Origin: Oscillibacter valericigenes
Lineage (GTDB): Bacteria; Bacillota; Clostridia; Oscillospirales; Oscillospiraceae
Direction of reading: 5' to 3'
Length of the DNA: 64,000 bases
Assembly: GCF_021531315.1 (NCBI RefSeq)
Contig: NZ_JAFBIQ010000003.1
Span: 124,001-188,000 of the forward strand
How positions within the stretch are numbered: position 1 is the stretch's first letter; every line of letters begins with the position of its first letter. Shown here piece after piece: positions 17,127 to 25,729 of the stretch. The notes under the pieces were generated by a model that saw only the letters and a list, made by a program, of their open reading frames with translations, was not told the DNA's origin and did not search any database. The translations under genes and the position numbers were made by a program.

Positions 17127-17133
17127 TTGTCAA
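17105..17133 (-). promoter_or_regulatory. Promoter of the padR-DUF2812 operon
   Basis: On the minus strand TTGACA (17128-17133) and TATACT (17105-17110) are exactly 17 bp apart, a near-consensus promoter. The spacer contains the right operator arm. Confidence 0.85.
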
Positions 17134-17143
17134 GCAAAAAATC

Positions 17144-17180
17144 GAAAAAAGAAAGAGGCGGACATTTTGCCTGCCTCTTT
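17144..17180 (-). terminator. Terminator of the diguanylate cyclase gene
   Basis: On the minus strand GAAAGAGGC pairs with GCCTCTTTC and is followed by a T-rich run, just downstream of the stop at 17191. Confidence 0.75.
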
Positions 17181-17190
17181 CCTCTTCTTT

Positions 17191-18630
17191 TCACTTAGAC
17201 TGCCGCAGCCCTCTGCGGTCGTGCTCAGCGTAGTAGGCGCGCTTGCTCTCAAGCATCTTCTCGTCCGCCTCGCGGACAAGCTCTCTCAGTCCGACCACCG
17301 ACTCATGCGCGGCAATGCCGTAAGAGATGCTGTATCCCTGCGCGGTGATGCTCGCGGAAGCCGAGCGCATACGGTCCTCGCAGGTCTGCCCCTCCGTCGG
17401 GGCGGGGAATACGACAAACTCGTCTCCGCCGATGCGGTAAAGGGAGCCCTTCGGAAACTGCTCCATCAGGCTCTCCGCGACGGCGCGCAGCATCAGGTCT
17501 CCCGCCTCATGCCCGCGCTCGTTGTTGAGCTCATGCAGACCGTTTGCGTCGATGTAAACGCAGATAGCAGGCGAGATCGTGTGCTGCTCGCTCTTGTGCA
17601 AAAGCTCTCCGTAGGCGATCTGGTTCAGAAGCCCCGTGCCCTGATCCATTGTGCTCATGCGATAGACGCTGCGCCGCGCCGAGATCAGATACCAGGAGAC
17701 ATAGGCAAGATAGCACAGCAGGATCACGCTGACCACCGTGACCATTTTGTAAAGCTCCTTTACGATGCCTCTCGTTCCCGCCAGAGCGACCTCCTCGGTC
17801 ACGCCGAGGGTGATGCTCCAGTTGTTGATGCCCACAGGCTCATAGTTCGCGTACAGAATTTTCCCCGTAGACTGGGAGACGAAGGCCATGTCTCCGCTCT
17901 CACCGTCGCGTATGCCCTCCACGGCTTGCTCAAAGCCCTTTCCCTTGAGCCACTTGCGGCCGCCCAGCTCGCTTATGTTGCTGAGCTTGTTGTGCCATGT
18001 GTCCAGCAGAATGTCGCCGGTATTTCCGTCAACAATGAGCACAAAGGCCCTGCCGTCGTAAGCGTCCGTCTTGTATGCGCGGGAGACCGCCTGCAGCGGA
18101 ACCACGCCGTAGAGCATGGCGACGACCTCGCCGTCCCGCACGACCGGCACGGCGTTGCACATCATGTATTCTCCGGGGTCGAAAAAGCTCTCGACACGGT
18201 CTGAAATGTAGGCGCCCCTGTTCGCTTCGGATTCGAAATCCATCAAGGCAGAAACATTGTGCCATGTGCCGTTTCGGCGGAGCATCATTCCGTCCGGCAT
18301 AAGCAGCTGCAAATCTTCGATAAAGGTCTTGTCCAGATTGAAGGAGTTCATGATCTCCGGCACGATGGGATTGCGGTAGTTGTTCAAATCCTGGTTAGCG
18401 AGCAGGTTCGCCATGGAGGTGAGAATGACCCCATCCGTTTGAATTGTGTTGGCAATATCCGCAGCCAGACGCTTTGTTTCGCTCGTCAGCCGGACGAAGG
18501 AGCGCTTCGTGGCCTCATCCCCCGCTCGCTTCGCGCAGGCAAAGACCGTATATGTTAAGGCGATCGACGCCAAGAGAGTGACCACCAGGAATATGCGAAA
18601 ACGCAGTTGCCCCTTTGCTTTAATTCTCAT
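17191..18630 (-). CDS. Membrane-bound diguanylate cyclase (dCACHE-like sensor + GGDEF)
   Basis: This 479-aa sensor protein makes cyclic di-GMP. A membrane helix (residues 10-32) leads into an extracellular sensor region of about 265 residues that looks like a dCACHE domain (YMMCNAVPVVRDGEVVAMLY). A second helix (297-317) precedes a GGDEF domain with an intact GGDEF at 401-405, so it should be catalytic. The inhibitory RxxD I-site expected five residues before GGDEF is absent (the sequence reads PKGSLYRI). The gene is monocistronic. A structured leader at 18690-18776 precedes it. Confidence 0.9.
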   Translation of the reverse strand: MRIKAKGQLRFRIFLVVTLLASIALTYTVFACAKRAGDEATKRSFVRLTSETKRLAADIANTIQTDGVILTSMANLLANQDLNNYRNPIVPEIMNSFNLDKTFIEDLQLLMPDGMMLRRNGTWHNVSALMDFESEANRGAYISDRVESFFDPGEYMMCNAVPVVRDGEVVAMLYGVVPLQAVSRAYKTDAYDGRAFVLIVDGNTGDILLDTWHNKLSNISELGGRKWLKGKGFEQAVEGIRDGESGDMAFVSQSTGKILYANYEPVGINNWSITLGVTEEVALAGTRGIVKELYKMVTVVSVILLCYLAYVSWYLISARRSVYRMSTMDQGTGLLNQIAYGELLHKSEQHTISPAICVYIDANGLHELNNERGHEAGDLMLRAVAESLMEQFPKGSLYRIGGDEFVVFPAPTEGQTCEDRMRSASASITAQGYSISYGIAAHESVVGLRELVREADEKMLESKRAYYAEHDRRGLRQSK

Positions 18631-18689
18631 TTATCTTCCCTCTTAATGCTGCGCCGGCTCGCGCAGATAGTGCGCACCCTCCGCCTTGC

Positions 18690-18776
18690 GGAACACGCAA
18701 AAACCGGCGAGTGCGGTAAAGCCCGCACCCGCTTGGAGGTTTTACTCTGCGGCGCCGCTTTTCAGCGGCTTTGCTG
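18690..18776 (-). ncRNA. Candidate c-di-GMP-I (GEMM)-like riboswitch in the GGDEF leader
   Basis: Read on the minus strand, the leader starts CAGCAAA, then a 6-bp stem GCCGCT/AGCGGC closed by a GAAA tetraloop, then GCCGCAGAG. A long second hairpin follows, whose 10-bp stem GCGGGTGCGG/CCGCACTCGC is flanked by AAAACC and GGTTTT. The order GCAAA, stem, GAAA, stem, GNCGCANAG and second helix matches c-di-GMP-I riboswitches. The conserved GACGCAAAG is changed at two positions, and the usual GGNCUAA receptor and 3' segment are not clear. It begins about 5 nt after the predicted transcription start of a diguanylate cyclase. Confidence 0.4.
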
Positions 18777-18787
18777 ATATTTTCTCT

Positions 18788-18816
18788 ATTATATCGAAAT
18801 ACGCCGTGGAAGTAAA
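18788..18816 (-). promoter_or_regulatory. Promoter of the diguanylate cyclase gene
   Basis: On the minus strand TTTACT (18811-18816) and TATAAT (18788-18793) are 17 bp apart. It gives a leader of about 150 nt before the ATG at 18630. Confidence 0.6.
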
Positions 18817-18922
18817 GAGCTTTTTCCGAAAGGTTTCCAGAAGATCTGTATTTCCGGCGATTTTTGAGGAAAAAAGCAACGAAGAAGGGACGAGCGGAAG
18901 CGGCGCCGGATAAAAAGCACAA

Positions 18923-18958
18923 TGCCGAGGGGCCACGCCGTGCGCGGGACCCTCGGCA
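18923..18958 (-). terminator. Probable terminator of ohyA
   Basis: TGCCGAGG and CCTCGGCA frame a G/C-rich hairpin, 38 bases beyond the ohyA stop. The T-run on the minus strand is weak and interrupted. Confidence 0.6.
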
Positions 18959-18995
18959 CTGATAAGAGACTTTGGTTTGATTTTTGTGCGATCGA

Positions 18996-20771
18996 TTAGA
19001 TAATGCCATGCTCTTTGAGGAGCTTTTCGATGTCGGTGCCCTCGATCTTGGCGAGCGCCTTCTTGAGCGCCATGCGTTCCATCAGGCTCAGGTCCATGTC
19101 GATGGGCTTCTTGCCGTCGCGCAGCTTGACGGTCGCGTCGAGCAGGTCGCGCACATCATACACGCTGCCCCAGACCTCGGGCACGCCGCGGTCGACATTC
19201 AGCAGGGTGTAGACGGCCTCCATGCCCGTGCGCATGGAATACTCGGTGGTGAAGATGGTGTCGCGCGGGGTCTCGGCAAACTGGCCGAGGAAGGCGAAGT
19301 TCACACTTCCGTCGGGCACGACCTTCGGACGGTCGCCATAGGCGCGCGGCATGAAGAAGGCGTCGATATAGGGCATCATGACGGGCACGGTGTTGGCGCT
19401 GTTTTCCGCCATGTCCTCGATCTGCTCGACGGGTACGCCGAGGTGGTAGAGCCACTCCATGCAGATCTCCTTGCCGGTGCACGCGCGCATGGGCTTCTTG
19501 ACAAAGTCGCCGGGCTTGTCGGTAAAGAGGGAGTAGACCCACACGAGGCAGTGGTCCTTGGGCTGAGAGCGGAACTGCGGCTGGCGGTTGATGGTCCAGC
19601 TCATCAGCCACGAGGAGTCCTTCACGGTCACGATGCCGCCGGTGACGACCTTGCCGGAGAAGGGGTCGCGCTTGCAGATATTCTTGATATAGGGGATGAT
19701 GCGCTGGTCGAGCGTTTCCACGGTGGCGCTCATCCAGTTGGTCTGCTCGGGGTCGCAGCAGAATTTGTCGGGGTGGCCGAAGGCGGGGTCCTGCGCGGCG
19801 ATCTTGCGCCACATATCCCAGCCGCCACCCTCCTTGAGCTCGGTGTTGTAGGGCGCGGGGGTATTCTGGCTGCCCATGGCGGAGTTTTCCACGCAGCCGC
19901 CGTTGGTGATGAACACGAGGTCGTTCTCGGTGAGGTCGATGGCGCTCGCCGCGCCGTTCTCAAGGATGTCGATGCGCTTGGCGAGCTTGCGGTTGGGCTT
20001 GCAGTCGAATTCCACATTCGTCACCTGTACGCCGAAGTGGAACTGCACGCCGAAGCCCTCAAGGTACTTGACCATGGGCAGGATCATGGACTCATACTGG
20101 TTGTACTTCGTGAAGCGCAGGGCGGTGAAGTCGGGCAGCCCGCCGATGTGGTGGATATAGCGCTGGATATAGAGCTTCATCTCCAGCGCGCTGTGCCAGT
20201 TTTCAAAGGCAAACATCGTGCGCCAGTAAAGCCAGAAGTTGGACTTGAACACCTCGTCGTCAAAGAAGTCGGTGATGCGCTTATCCTGTAAGTCCTCATT
20301 GGGGGTGAAGAAGAGCTTCATGATCTCCATTGCGCCCTTGTCGGAGATGTCGAACTTGCCATCGGTGTGCGCGTCCTCGCCGCGGTTGACGGTCGCGCGG
20401 CAGAGGGAGTAGTTGGGGTCTGCCTTGTTGAGCCAGTAATACTCATCGAGTACGCTCACACCCTCGGTCTCGATGGAGGGGATGGAGTGGAACAGGTCCC
20501 ACATGACCTCGAAATGGTTGTCCATCTCGCGGCCGCCGCGCATGACATAGCCGATGTTCTCAAACTTCCAGCCGTCGCAGGCGCCGCCTGCGGTGGGGCC
20601 TTTTTCAAGGATGTGCACGCGCTCGCCCTTCATCTGCCCGTCGCGGACGAGATAGCACGCGGCGGTCAGCGCCGCAAGGCCGCTGCCGACGATGTAGGCG
20701 GATTTGCTGTCCACGCCCTCGGGCTTTTTCGGACGGGCAAAGGCTTCGTAGTTACCGCTGGAATAATACAT
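18996..20771 (-). CDS. ohyA: Oleate hydratase (FAD-dependent, myosin-cross-reactive antigen family)
   Basis: Oleate hydratase adds water to the cis-9 double bond of oleic and linoleic acid to give 10-hydroxy fatty acids, which detoxifies them. The 591-aa protein has the family N-terminus MYYSSGNYEAFARPKKP and the dinucleotide motif AYIVGSGLAALTAACYLVRDG with a following glutamate in HILEK. RGGREMDNHFE is a conserved family segment. Length and motifs match full-length family members. It has its own promoter and sits next to a TetR-type regulator on the same strand, separated by a terminator. Confidence 0.94.
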   Translation of the reverse strand: MYYSSGNYEAFARPKKPEGVDSKSAYIVGSGLAALTAACYLVRDGQMKGERVHILEKGPTAGGACDGWKFENIGYVMRGGREMDNHFEVMWDLFHSIPSIETEGVSVLDEYYWLNKADPNYSLCRATVNRGEDAHTDGKFDISDKGAMEIMKLFFTPNEDLQDKRITDFFDDEVFKSNFWLYWRTMFAFENWHSALEMKLYIQRYIHHIGGLPDFTALRFTKYNQYESMILPMVKYLEGFGVQFHFGVQVTNVEFDCKPNRKLAKRIDILENGAASAIDLTENDLVFITNGGCVENSAMGSQNTPAPYNTELKEGGGWDMWRKIAAQDPAFGHPDKFCCDPEQTNWMSATVETLDQRIIPYIKNICKRDPFSGKVVTGGIVTVKDSSWLMSWTINRQPQFRSQPKDHCLVWVYSLFTDKPGDFVKKPMRACTGKEICMEWLYHLGVPVEQIEDMAENSANTVPVMMPYIDAFFMPRAYGDRPKVVPDGSVNFAFLGQFAETPRDTIFTTEYSMRTGMEAVYTLLNVDRGVPEVWGSVYDVRDLLDATVKLRDGKKPIDMDLSLMERMALKKALAKIEGTDIEKLLKEHGII

Positions 20772-20786
20772 AAAATGACCTCCTTG

Positions 20787-20801
20787 TAAGCTGTTTGCTT
20801 A
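20787..20801. repeat. Short dyad in the ohyA leader
   Basis: TAAGC and GCTTA flank a 5-bp centre between the ohyA promoter and its ribosome binding site (AAGGAGG on the minus strand). It could be an operator for the adjacent TetR protein, but the repeat is short. Confidence 0.3.
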
Positions 20802-20822
20802 TGTTTTCCTTTTGATGGAGAA

Positions 20823-20851
20823 AGCATACTGCGGTTTCGAAAAAAAAACAA
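20823..20851 (-). promoter_or_regulatory. Promoter of ohyA
   Basis: On the minus strand TTGTTT (20846-20851) and TATGCT (20823-20828) are 17 bp apart, about 50 bases upstream of the ATG at 20771. Confidence 0.55.
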
Positions 20852-20856
20852 TCAGC

Positions 20857-20892
20857 AGAAAAAGCCCCGTGATAAAAAACTTATCACGGGGC
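20857..20892 (-). terminator. Terminator of the TetR gene upstream of ohyA
   Basis: A perfect 12-bp stem GCCCCGTGATAA/TTATCACGGGGC (20864-20875 with 20881-20892) is followed on the minus strand by CTTTTTCTG. Confidence 0.88.
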
Positions 20893-20913
20893 GCAAAGCT
20901 GTATAAAATTTTA

Positions 20914-21498
20914 TCATTCCGCCTGCTTTGATAAAATCGGTTTGTCCGTCCGCAGCCGCTCGAGCGCGGCGGAAACGCTGCCGTGGATGACCTGCTCGAG
21001 CCGCTCCACCATGAGCGCGGGGTCGCCCTTCATGTCGCTTTTGATCCAGTCGAGCATGAGGCCGACGAACATATATTTATAAAGCGTGGCGATAAATTCC
21101 TTATCCTCCTGCCGCACGCTCATATCCTGTGAGCGCTCCTCGACCACACCCTCGAGCAGGTCGTAGGTGATGCGGTAGAGGTAGCCCTCCACCTGCTCGC
21201 GGCTGACGGAGCGATAGACATTGAGGATAAAGGGCTTGTTGTCCAGTACCGCCTCGAAAATCTGCAAAAGGCCCTGCTGCCAGGTCTCGTAGGTCTTATT
21301 GCCCGCGAGCGCCTTGGCCGCATCCTCCTCGCAGCTCCACTCGACGAGGTCGTAAATGTCCTTGAAGTGGTAGTAGAAGGTCATGCGGTTGATGCCGCAG
21401 TCCTCGGCAATGTCGTTGATGGTGATCTTGTTCAGCGGCTTTTGCAGCAGCAGATGCTTGAGCGACGCCTCCAGCGCCCGCTTTGTGACCTGTGACAT
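20914..21498 (-). CDS. TetR/AcrR family regulator (DhaS-like)
   Basis: This 194-aa regulator has an N-terminal HTH (KITINDIAEDCGINRMTFYYHFKDIYDL, about residues 22-50) and an all-helical C-terminal domain of the DhaS type. Its neighbour downstream on the same strand is oleate hydratase, so control of a fatty-acid stress response is a reasonable inference. Its own promoter carries a 10-bp inverted repeat at 21506-21544, suggesting autoregulation. The ribosome binding site AAGGGAGG lies within one arm of that repeat. Confidence 0.88.
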   Translation of the reverse strand: MSQVTKRALEASLKHLLLQKPLNKITINDIAEDCGINRMTFYYHFKDIYDLVEWSCEEDAAKALAGNKTYETWQQGLLQIFEAVLDNKPFILNVYRSVSREQVEGYLYRITYDLLEGVVEERSQDMSVRQEDKEFIATLYKYMFVGLMLDWIKSDMKGDPALMVERLEQVIHGSVSAALERLRTDKPILSKQAE

Positions 21499-21505
21499 GG
21501 CGCGA

Positions 21506-21544
21506 CCTCCCTTATCAGACGGTTTGTGTCTATTATAAGGGAGG
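21506..21544. promoter_or_regulatory. Candidate TetR operator: 10-bp inverted repeat
   Basis: CCTCCCTTAT (21506-21515) and ATAAGGGAGG (21535-21544) are perfect inverted copies with a 19-bp spacer. One arm covers the -10 box and the other the ribosome binding site of the TetR gene. Confidence 0.5.
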
Positions 21545-21560
21545 CCGCAAATTTTTGCAA
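21532..21560 (-). promoter_or_regulatory. Promoter of the TetR gene
   Basis: On the minus strand TTGCAA (21555-21560) and TATAAT (21532-21537) are 17 bp apart. The -35 box lies at the very end of the upstream alarmone synthetase gene. Confidence 0.75.
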
Positions 21561-21561
21561 G

Positions 21562-22310
21562 TCAGATGTGCCCGGCCGTCGCGCGCAGACCCCGGGGCTC
21601 CTGCAAGGAAGGCTTTCTTTCCGCGCTGTCCGCCGCAATGTGCTGCAGCATCTCCATGCGCGCGTCGAGCTGTGCGCTCAGCTCCGCGCACTCATACAGC
21701 TCACGGTTGACGAAGTCGATCTCCGGCAGGTCCTTTTTATAGCGGATCTTATGCTCAAGGCTCGCCCACCAGTCCATCGAGATCGTGCGGAACTGCACCT
21801 CGACCTTCATCATGCGCTTTTGGTCGTGCAGGAAGATCGGCGTTTCGACGATCAGATGCAGGCTGCGGTATCCGTTGGGCTTTGGCTCGGCGATGTAGTC
21901 CTTGCGCCGAAGGAGCGTGATGTCGTCTTGCTTTAAAAAGGCGTCGGAGAGACGGTAGATGTCCGAAGGAAAGGCGCAGATCACGCGCACGCCCGCAATG
22001 TCGTTCAGGTTTTCCTCGATGCTCTCCACCGTCAGCGGATAGCCGCGCCGCTGAAGCTTTTCCATGATGCTCTCGGGAGACTTGAGCCGCGTTTTGATGC
22101 TCTCGATGGGGTTGCGGTCATACTGGAGCGAAAGCTCCTCGTTGAGCACATTGAATTTGGTCTCAACCTCCATCATCGCGCAGCGGTAGTAGCTCATCAG
22201 CTCGCGGTAGGGCTGGGCATAGGTCTGCACGAGCGCGCGGATGTCCTTGTGCGGCAGCCGCGAGCGCAGGAACCTCTCCAGATTGGTGAGGTCGGAATAG
22301 GCCCTGAGCA

Positions 22311-22314
<4 letters not shown>
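21562..22314 (-). CDS. Small alarmone synthetase (RelQ/YjbM-type GTP pyrophosphokinase)
   Basis: This protein makes (p)ppGpp from GTP or GDP and ATP. The 250-aa chain holds only the RelA/SpoT synthetase domain: [34 protein letters not shown] and the hallmark [10 protein letters not shown], with no hydrolase, TGS or ACT domain. It is slightly longer than usual RelQ, with a C-terminal extension. The ATG at 22314 overlaps the metK stop (ATGATG context), so the alarmone synthetase is translationally coupled to SAM synthetase. Confidence 0.9.
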
Positions 22315-23462
<1,148 letters not shown>

Positions 23463-23484
23463 GGTAGATCCCTCCCAATATGTT

Positions 23485-24834
23485 TCAGTGGTCTGCTTTG
23501 CCGCTTTCCCGCCAGAGCCGGTCGGCGACCGGCGCCCATTTTGCCGCCTTCTCTTCACACTTGCCGCAGTAGTCGCGGGCGCTTTCGGGCGCCACGACCT
23601 CTGTCGAGTGTGCGCCGGAGAGTTCGACCATCTCGGTGAGCCTGCCGGGGTTATCGAGCACAGGGCAGGGGCGCAGCGGATTGGCGTTGAAGGGCTGGTT
23701 GTTGTGGTAGGCCATGAACAGCGGCTTGCGGAAGGCGTCGAGCAGGCGGTCGGTGCGGATGTTGGAGTCTGCGTAGTGCATGAAGGCGCAGGGCTCGATG
23801 TCGCCGCTGGCGTTGATGTGCAGATAGCAGCGCCCGCCCGCGATGCAGCCGCCGATGTAGTCGCCGTCGTTCCAAAAGTCGATGGTAAAGAGCGGCTTGG
23901 TCTTGCGGAATTTGCGGATTTGGCGGTACATATACTCGCGCTGCTCCGCCGTCGCCATCAGCTCGGGTACGGCGTCCTTACCGGTGGGCATATAGGTGAA
24001 GAACCAGCAGAATTTCGCGCCCCAGTTGATCATCGCGTCGAAATACGACTCACTGCCGATGAATTCTGCGCTCTTGCTCGTGTAGCAGCAGGAGATGCCG
24101 AAGGGCAGCTTCTTGCGTTTGAGGATCGACATGGCTTGCAGCACCTTTTGATAGGTACCCTTGCCGCGGCGGAAGTCGGTGTCCCTTTGGAATCCTTCTA
24201 CGCTGATGGCGGGCACAAAGTTGCCCACGCGCAGCAGTTCGTCGGCGAACGCCTCGTCGATGAGCGTGCCGTTCGTAAAGGCGAGGAACATACATTCGGG
24301 GTGCATTTCACAAAGCCTGATGAGGTCCGCCTTGCGCATGGTCGGCTCGCCGCCGGAATAGAGATAGACATGGCAGCCGAATTCCTCGCCCTGACGGATG
24401 ATGCCGTCCAGCTCTTCGAGCGAGAGGCTCAGACTGTGTCCGTATTCCGCCGCCCAGCAGCCGGTACAGCGCAGATTGCAGGCGCTCGTCGGGTCCATTA
24501 AAATTGCCCATGGAATGTTGCAGCCGTACTTTTTCTCACATTCGTGGCGCTTGGCGTTGCCAAGCAGTGTCGCGTTGACGGCCAGCGACTCAAAGAGATG
24601 GCGCCGCACGCCGGGGTCTACATCATTCCACAGGCTGAGGATGAATTTGCGCCAGTTGCTGTCGGGATCGTTGAAATTGTCGCGGACATGTGCCGCCATG
24701 CCGACCGCCGCGCGCGCATCATCGAGGTCGATGTATTTGTCGATGAGCCTGGGGATATTCTGCTCGGGGTCCTTGTCCACAAAGTCGTAGGCGCGCATTG
24801 CCGCCGCGCGCTTGATCGCATCCAAAGCTGCCAT
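23485..24834 (-). CDS. Radical SAM protein with SPASM-like C-terminus, unknown substrate
   Basis: This is a 449-aa radical SAM protein. About 100 residues of helical N-terminal region precede the cluster motif CNLRCTGC and the SAM-binding [12 protein letters not shown]. The C-terminal part has cysteines in [22 protein letters not shown], then RPCPVLDN and YCGKCEE, which suggests auxiliary Fe-S clusters. I do not recognise the subfamily. It is the first gene of the operon with metK, which makes its cofactor, and is divergent from a TetR regulator. Confidence 0.75.
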   Translation of the reverse strand: MAALDAIKRAAAMRAYDFVDKDPEQNIPRLIDKYIDLDDARAAVGMAAHVRDNFNDPDSNWRKFILSLWNDVDPGVRRHLFESLAVNATLLGNAKRHECEKKYGCNIPWAILMDPTSACNLRCTGCWAAEYGHSLSLSLEELDGIIRQGEEFGCHVYLYSGGEPTMRKADLIRLCEMHPECMFLAFTNGTLIDEAFADELLRVGNFVPAISVEGFQRDTDFRRGKGTYQKVLQAMSILKRKKLPFGISCCYTSKSAEFIGSESYFDAMINWGAKFCWFFTYMPTGKDAVPELMATAEQREYMYRQIRKFRKTKPLFTIDFWNDGDYIGGCIAGGRCYLHINASGDIEPCAFMHYADSNIRTDRLLDAFRKPLFMAYHNNQPFNANPLRPCPVLDNPGRLTEMVELSGAHSTEVVAPESARDYCGKCEEKAAKWAPVADRLWRESGKADH

Positions 24835-24913
24835 AAGGAGACCTCCTCATTCATTTTACAGCTTCACTATAAGAAGAAAACTGCGTTTTTCCTATCCTCA
24901 TAATGCCGAGACT

Positions 24914-24945
24914 GCACAAATTTTGTCATTTTTCGAAATTTGCGC
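24914..24945. promoter_or_regulatory. Candidate operator between divergent radical SAM and TetR genes
   Basis: GCACAAATTT (24914-24923) and AAATTTGCGC (24936-24945) are inverted copies with one mismatch and a 12-bp spacer. They sit between the two divergent genes, a usual place for a TetR operator. Confidence 0.4.
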
Positions 24946-24983
24946 AATTTATCGCAGTACAGTAAAGATTTCGTTAAGATGCC

Positions 24984-25012
24984 TTGACTTTATGGCGCGT
25001 TTCCCGTAAAAT
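24984..25012 (+). promoter_or_regulatory. Promoter of the second TetR gene
   Basis: TTGACT (24984-24989) and TAAAAT (25007-25012) are separated by 17 bp, 34 bases upstream of the ATG at 25047. Confidence 0.75.
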
Positions 25013-25046
25013 AAAGAAAACCGCAACAGGAAAGAGAGGTCCGCTT

Positions 25047-25610
25047 ATGGCAACCCATACGCAAAAGGCGATCCGCGAGAGCTTTTTGGAGCTTTTGAGC
25101 GAGCGTCCCTTTGATAAGATCACGGTGCGCGACATCACCGAGCGGAGCGAGGTTTCCCGCAACACCTTCTACTATTACTATCAGGACATCTATGCGCTGG
25201 CGGAGGACGTTTTTGAAACCGAGATCGAAACAGTCTCGACCAAGGTCAAGAAATACGACTCATGGCAGAGAGCGTTTCTCGATGCAACGGAGTTTGTCGC
25301 TGCCAACCGCAAGGCGATCTTCCACATCTACGAATCCTCCCACCGCAACCTGCTTGAGCGCTATTACCGCAAAACGATCCTCAGCGCCATGCTCTCGTAC
25401 GTGCACGGCGAGGCGGAGGGGCTTGATGTGCCGGAGCGCAAGGTGGTTGCGCTGGCGCGGTTTTACGCCGCAGCGCTCACCGGACTGGGCGTGGACTGGC
25501 TCGGCGAGGGCATGAAGGGCGAGCCGGAGGCGTTTCTGGACGATCTGAGCGATATGCTCGACGGCAACGTGCGTCAGGCGCTGGAGCGCGCAGCCGCGGA
25601 AACAAAATAA
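25047..25610 (+). CDS. TetR/AcrR family regulator (DhaS-like), second copy
   Basis: This 187-aa TetR-type regulator has HTH residues KITVRDITERSEVSRNTFYYYYQDIYALAED (about 22-52) and a helical C-terminal ligand domain. It resembles the other TetR gene of this window (20914-21498) in its HTH and in the FYY..DIY segment, so the two may be distant paralogues. It is divergent from the radical SAM-metK operon and is the natural candidate for its regulator. The ATG at 25047 has AAAGAGAGG upstream. Confidence 0.88.
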   Translation: MATHTQKAIRESFLELLSERPFDKITVRDITERSEVSRNTFYYYYQDIYALAEDVFETEIETVSTKVKKYDSWQRAFLDATEFVAANRKAIFHIYESSHRNLLERYYRKTILSAMLSYVHGEAEGLDVPERKVVALARFYAAALTGLGVDWLGEGMKGEPEAFLDDLSDMLDGNVRQALERAAAETK

Positions 25611-25625
25611 AACGGCAGACAAAAG

Positions 25626-25665
25626 GACCGCCGCACGGTTTGATACCGTGCGGCGGTCTCAGCTT
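25626..25665. terminator. Terminator between convergent TetR and mfd genes
   Basis: A perfect 14-bp stem (25626-25639 with 25644-25657) around TTGAT is followed on the minus strand by CCTTTTGT. The plus-strand tail is weaker. Confidence 0.8.
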
Positions 25666-25729
25666 GCAGTTTTGTCTCCGGGGCGGACGCTTTGTGAAGG
25701 AGAAGGGGCTGTGCGGCGCGGCGGTCTGC

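Larger units (their letters stand above)
18631..18995. other. Intergenic region (365 bp) between the GGDEF gene and ohyA
   Basis: On the minus strand this stretch holds the ohyA terminator (18923-18958), the promoter of the GGDEF gene (18788-18816) and its roughly 150-nt structured leader. I see no convincing gene; an open frame crossing it on the minus strand has no ribosome binding site and no family resemblance. Confidence 0.6.

Noticed and set aside
18620-19009. 129-codon minus-strand frame across the GGDEF-ohyA spacer
   Set aside because: It has no ribosome binding site, crosses a predicted terminator, promoter and leader RNA, and has a low-complexity basic composition.
23463-23484. SAM riboswitch in front of metK
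   Set aside because: Only 22 bases separate metK from the upstream gene, and no S-box-like structure fits.
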